From Cerrena zonata (lineage: Eukaryota > Basidiomycota > Agaricomycetes > Polyporales > Cerrenaceae), in contig JASBNA010000004.1 of NCBI GenBank assembly GCA_038087015.1, positions 1,736,001-1,800,000 of the forward strand: DNA of 64,000 bases, given 5' to 3'. The notes under the pieces were generated by a model. That model saw only the letters and a program-made list of their open reading frames with translations, made no database searches and was not told the origin of the DNA. Positions 59,452-64,000 of the stretch are shown one piece after another; the stretch's first letter is position 1; each line of letters opens with the position of its first letter. The position numbers were made by a program, and so were the translations under genes.

Positions 59452-61183
59452 TCACGAGGAGGCAACCTTCTTTCCGCCCCTACTTCTAGTCGCAGTAGAA
59501 GTCCTAGCCTTCTTCACGGGAGATGGCTTGTCGGTCTTATCCGACTTGTTCTCCATAACTTTCGCGGTGCCTTTCCTGGCTCTAGTCGAAACCCTCTTGG
59601 GTTTCTGCTCCTCCTCTACATCGGCTTCAGGGCTCTTGAGCTTTCTCCTCCTGATCTTCCTCCTCGACGCGTTTCCTCTTAGTACCTCTCGAGTTCGCAG
59701 GAGCAGCTTTCGCCTTCGACCTAGTCTTTCCCTTAGCCGTAGACGTAACCTTCTCGTCCTTCTCATCTACAGTCAACTCCAACCCCTTGACGAGCACCGG
59801 GCTCGCCTCAGGAGAAGCAGTCTCTTCAACAGCAGTGCTAAGACCACCCTCACTCGGAGTACTCACAGCAGTACTCGTACCAGACGAGGCGCTGACCGTG
59901 CTAGAGTTCGACCGAGATCGTTTATGTCCGTTTCCGACCTCCTGAGGCACGGAAACGGATGTAGGAAGAAGAGATGGGGTAGCAGTGTCTGGAGAGGTTG
60001 TGGAGTTGGCGATTTGTGGTGAGACAGGTCGAAGTAGTGGATAAGGTAGAAGGTGAAGCAGTTTCGGAAGGGGCGAGCTCGTCGACTTCCATAGCAGGAG
60101 TCTCCTCATTAGCAGATGCTTGTTTGTGAGCCTGACGAGCAGATCGTCTTGAAGGTGCCACAGTGGCGGCAGGAGCAGCAGGGGCCTTCCTTGAGCGATT
60201 GTTCCTCGATTTGGTTGCCTTGAGAGGCGAAAGACCAAGATCCGGGAGCTCTGTCAAAGTGGCATCGATAGAGGGAGTCCCCATTCGCTCCAGCTTAGCT
60301 TCCCTCGTAGCAGTCGACTCCAAAATAGCAGGCATAGCAGAAGAAGACACGAAAGTGGAGTTGGTGTCAGGTTCAGTAGGCTCGATGACGATAATCTCGG
60401 GCTGAGCGACTTCGGCAGCGAGTTCAGAAGAAGGTTCAGCAATCTTCACCTTCTTCCTGCTCTTATTCGCTGCCTTGGCCAGTTGTTTCCTCTTGGTGGC
60501 CGTTCTAGCACCATTAGCCTCCAAGGCGTTACCATTAGCTTTGACGTTGGTCTCGTCGCGTTTCTTGATAGCACGGGCAGCGGCGTTCCTGGTTTGTCTA
60601 GTGGTAGGTCCTTTACGATATTTGGACCATACAGGTAGAATATCTTCCAGGCCCCAAGCCGAGCATTGTCTGCTTTGGAGAATACAGAGGTCAAAGTAGC
60701 CGACATCGATGCAGATGTAAGGCACATCGCTGTCTAATAATGGGGTGAAGCAGTGGAAACATGATTAGTTTAGGCAGATAATGATTGAGAGGCAGAATGG
60801 TGGTGTGGCGGCGGCGGCGAGTATGTCAAAGACACAAGAGAAAGTGGGAGTGGCAAGAGGTCGTTGTGGTAGGAGAGAAACTTACTGAGCATACTATGGA
60901 CTCTGGCGAGCGTTTTTTCCCAAACCAGTTCAGACCAGAAAGTAAAGTGTTTCGGATGTTTGTATTGGGTGTATAGCTTGCAAGCAGCAAGCACCCAAAT
61001 GATTTCTTCTTCATGCGGAGACAAAGGCTCCTCAAGCGTGAAGAGTTCATTAAGTTTAGGAGCTTCTGGCTCTTCTCGTTCGGGGTCCTCGTGTGGCACA
61101 AGGATGTAATTAGGTTTGGGTGGGACAAGTGAGATGAAGAAGTCGACGTAGGGATTGTCAACTGTGATTGCGTGGTTCGACAT
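59452..61183 (-). CDS. Disordered nuclear protein with conserved-looking N-terminus; two frame breaks
   Basis: No family recognised. Exon 1 starts at 61183 (MSNHAITVDNPYVDFFISLV) and contains EEEIIWVLAACKLYTQYKHP and FWSELVWEKTLARVHSML. It splices (GTAAGT...ATTAG) to SDVPYICIDVGYFDLCILQS and WGLEDILPVWSKYRKG. After that the protein is charged and low-complexity with nuclear-localisation-like stretches (KRKQLAKAANKSRKKVK, GTKRKRVEEED) and a basic end (PVKKARTSTATRSRGGKKV). The long protein needs two frame changes, one near 60030 and one near 59645; each behaves like a single extra base. Introns of 37, 61 or 145 nt could rescue one or the other but have poor signals. Without rescue the protein ends early. 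Function unknown, possibly chromatin-associated. Confidence 0.5.
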
Positions 61184-62432
61184 GACACCCTTGTAGAGTG
61201 GTCTTGGATAAGTCTGTCTGGTATTGGCGATACTCTGGTCTTAGAGGTGGGAGCACCGAGTGGACGAGCTCGCGTGAGGGAGGCGAGGGAGTGGCGTTCT
61301 GGGATGTGGGGTGGTATGGCTCGTCGCGTACAGACGACACGGGGTAGCTGAGACTGACAGGGAGGTCGTACTCGGAATCGAGATACTCACGACCGGTGGC
61401 CACAGCGGACGAGGAGGGTGTGGGGAAGTAATGTGTGTAAGGCATGGGAGACGGTGGCCGGTGGAAGTGGTAGCGGTGTGAGTAAGTAGGAGTGCGCGAG
61501 TAGCCTGCTGTGAGCAAGTGCTCGCTGTGGAAATTCATGGTGGTGAAAGGGAGAGGTGGGCGGGTGCGAGTGGCGGGAGTCAGGGTTAGTGAGCAGGGGG
61601 GCGCTCCGACCAGGCGGTGTTAGGTAGAGTGTGGCTAGCGGGGATAGTAGCGATGTGGGATGGGCGGGGGAGGGAGAAGTGGGAGGGAGAGGGAGAGGCG
61701 GGTGAGGGGAGATATAGCAGGAAGGAGAAAGAGCCAGAGCCAGAGAGTGCACGCCCTCGAAGCCGCTCAATCCGATGTCTCTCTCTCTCCTCATACATAG
61801 GCGTACATACCCAATCCGGCATCATTGCCCCAGCTCTCCCTCCCTCCCTCACACATGCATTGGCCCCTTGCTCGCTCATTATCATTGCCTTCGTCGCCAG
61901 GGCCCTGCACAACAAACACTCAGAATAAAATAACAGAAACAGACAAAGGCCAATGCCAGAGCCAGAACGGGAATCGCGATTTAGGTCCGTTACATCTCAT
62001 CTTATCTCCCGATCTCTTTCCCATTTCCCCTCGATCTCCCCGGTCCGGCGACTAATCGTATTGCTGCCAGTATGTCTTACCGTACAATTGGACTTGCAAA
62101 CCTGGAGTCCAAGTCGAAAGTCGAAAGGTGGATGAGTGCTCGGCTTCGGTAGGCGGATGCGGAAGGACGGATGCGGAAGTGGAAGTGGACGATGCGCCTC
62201 ACAATCCGTTCCGAGCGTCGAGGGCCGCTGCACGTTCCGAGCGCTAACCTTCCGACGAGGATGTAGGTCCAAACCTATAAAGCTAGGGTCGAGACATGGG
62301 TCAACGCTACCTATTGTCTTCTCTCTAACTATCATCTACTTGCAACTTCGTGCCGGTCACGAAACTTTACCCAAACCCAAAGAACTTCTTTCACTCCACA
62401 ACTCCTCACTACCCTTTAGTCTCTAGATCATC
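61184..62432. other. Divergent intergenic region
   Basis: Between the disordered nuclear protein gene (minus) and the RhoGAP-like gene (plus). A minus-strand open frame 61158-61538 (Pro/Tyr/His/Ser-rich) overlaps the start of the former in another frame; I could not splice it on, so it is more likely leader sequence. GC-rich, repetitive GGAGGG-like composition around 61570-61740. Confidence 0.5.
62276..62282 (+). promoter_or_regulatory. TATA-like element of the RhoGAP-like gene
   Basis: TATAAAG, about 150 nt upstream of the ATG at 62433. Confidence 0.4.
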
Positions 62433-64000
62433 ATGGGTCTCTTCACCAAGAAAGACAAATCTGCTTCTTCTTGCGATGCTCCCAAACCCAAGCCCAACAA
62501 GCTTACCAAAAAGAAACAGGATGCTTCTACTACACCTGTCCCTCCTACCATGCCTTCATCCACCTCATCCACCTCAGCTGCTCGAGGAATCCTCCGCAAA
62601 CCCTCCAGTACATTCTACACTAGAGATTCCATCAGCAGCAACGCCACGGCTTGTGAAATACCCGTCGCTCTTCAACCTAAAAACAAAGGCAAAGGGAAAG
62701 AGTCTGGTACTCGAACCCAACCGCATGCAGCCCATATCACTCCTCCGAACCATAGAGCTTCAGAACCCAATATCAATGCTTCCAAAAACAATTATCCAGA
62801 TCGTTTACGATTCGCGTCATTACCTACAGACCATCTCCCTTCTACAAACGAGAACCCCTACCCTGCCATGCCTCGCCCATCCACCTGTTCAACTACCACT
62901 ACCCTAAACGGAACAGTCGACGAGCAGAAAAAAGCCAAGAAGTCCAAAAAAGATAAACACAAAATCCCTGAAGGTCGTTTCAGATACCACTCCCAAACAC
63001 TCGACTTTGAAGTATTCAAAGCCCCCCAATACGACTCCTCCGTCGCCGCCCGTCACGAAGAATTCTTCGTCTCCACCGAACCCGAATGGGTCCCCCTAGC
63101 CAACTACGCCCCCCGCCCCAACTTCCTTCCCCAAGAGACCGACGTCCGGTCGTTGACGGCGTATCCGTTTTTGGATCTGGGGTTGGTGACGAGGAGTCTG
63201 AAACAGGCGTTGAAGAAGGAGGGAAAGCGGATTGAAGATTATTTGGAGGTGGATGATATTGTGGCTCTTAAGTGTTGGGAGACGGATGAGGTTGAGGGGT
63301 TGAAGGATTGTACGAAGTTTAGGGGACGGAAACATGCTATTGCGCAGGCGGAGAGAGATTGGAGGAGGAAGGAGAGGCAGTTCCGTAAGTTTCTTTTTTG
63401 CTTCTTGCTTCTTATGAGACGAGATGCTGACACTTTTTTTTTGTAGACGTCTTTGGTGCTTCGTTGAAGATCATCGAAAGGAAAGCTACTACTTGGGTTC
63501 CTATTTTCGGGTTTATGCACCGAGTACCCAAAGTCGCCGTGGCTTGTATCGAAAGGCTATACGCCAATGGTAAGTCTCTTCCTCGACTTCATCGCTTCCT
63601 TTTCAAGCTAACGCCTTCCTTGTAGGGATGGACACACCAGATCTCTTCCATCAAAAACCCAACGGTGTCCGCTTAACCTCCCTCATCTGTCAATTCGACT
63701 CGTTCGACCCCAACGCCCCACTCCCCGACCTCTCGGAAGAATCTCCCGCCATGGTCGCCGCACTCCTCTCCACATTCATCGGCTCCATCCAAGGTCCTAT
63801 CATCCACAGAACCTACTTCGATGCCCTCTGGGCATGGGTCGTCCAACCCACTATCGCCCGTGAAACGGAGTATCGTCAGAAACTTCGTATCCAACTCATC
63901 GAAGGTGATGACGGTGAAATCGAAAGTGCTAGCGAGGACGACGAGTATGAGGAAGAGATCGTCCTTGGTGCTCATGGTCTCCCGAGTTTCAACTCTAGGA
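62433..64000 (+). CDS. RhoGAP-domain-like protein lacking the arginine finger, partial
   Basis: Exons 62433-63384, 63447-63569 and 63626 to the window end; 483 residues visible, the 3' end is missing. The first ~160 residues are basic, Ser/Pro-rich and disordered, starting MGLFTKKDKSASSCDAPKPK. A central region with FRYHSQTLDFEVFKAPQYDS and EPEWVPLANYAPRPNFLP leads to a RhoGAP-type fold: VPKVAVACIERLYANGMDTP, LFHQKPNGVRLTSLICQFD, and SPAMVAALLSTFIGSIQGPI. In active RhoGAPs the loop reads GIFR-x-SG with the catalytic Arg; here it is DLFHQKPNG, so the finger is His. It may bind Rho-type GTPases without stimulating hydrolysis (inference). The tail turns acidic (SASEDDEYEEE). Confidence 0.7.

Noticed and set aside
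61158..61538. Minus-strand open frame overlapping the start of the disordered nuclear protein gene
   Set aside because: No splice combination joined it in frame to MSNHAI; likely leader or chance open frame in GC-rich DNA.

Overview
The window looks like nuclear DNA of a basidiomycete fungus, most likely an Agaricomycete. Genes are dense and lie on both strands. Almost every gene is cut by many 47-70 nt spliceosomal introns, and the recognisable proteins are fungal. They include a DASH kinetochore subunit, a Medusa-type developmental regulator, tandem cytochrome P450s, a NACHT-WD40 NLR-type protein and a fungal DOCK-family GEF. Gene models were built by hand from reading frame, GT-AG (or GC-AG) splice sites and protein-family conservation, with no database search.

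Layout. 0-6 kb: a peroxisomal membrane peroxin (partial, minus), GPI18 mannosyltransferase, and a KAP/CDKN3-like phosphatase. 6-10 kb: a tiny dsRBD protein (minus) and a disordered nuclear protein. 10-20 kb: SKI3 (TPR scaffold of the Ski complex, with a frame break), a LETM1-domain mitochondrial protein (minus), and Mediator subunit MED27. 21-31 kb: a MedA-type regulator converging on a 2,174-residue DOCK GEF (minus). 33-36 kb: a DASH Spc34-like subunit (minus) divergent from an NAD(P)-binding SDR. 36-42 kb: two tandem P450s, each with a TATA box close to its ATG. 43-49 kb: an orphan nuclear protein, LSM2, a WDR83-type WD40 protein (minus) and an F-box protein. 49-56 kb: a small secreted beta-trefoil protein (minus) divergent from a large NACHT-WD40 STAND protein. 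57-64 kb: an orphan six-exon gene, a purine-biased tract, a disordered nuclear protein with two frame breaks (minus), and a partial RhoGAP-like protein.

Most genes are core housekeeping: RNA turnover (SKI3), pre-mRNA processing (LSM2, possibly WDR83), transcription (MED27, MedA), GPI anchors, mitochondria, kinetochore and Rho/Rac signalling (DOCK, RhoGAP-like). The accessory content is the P450 pair with the nearby SDR, and the lectin/NLR pair. No CRISPR array, rRNA, convincing tRNA or intact transposon was seen. The oddest features are single-base frame breaks in otherwise intact genes, three GC-AG introns, a dsRBD and a RhoGAP fold lacking their signature basic residues, two P450s with altered I-helix motifs, and a 13-bp perfect hairpin inside the DOCK coding sequence.
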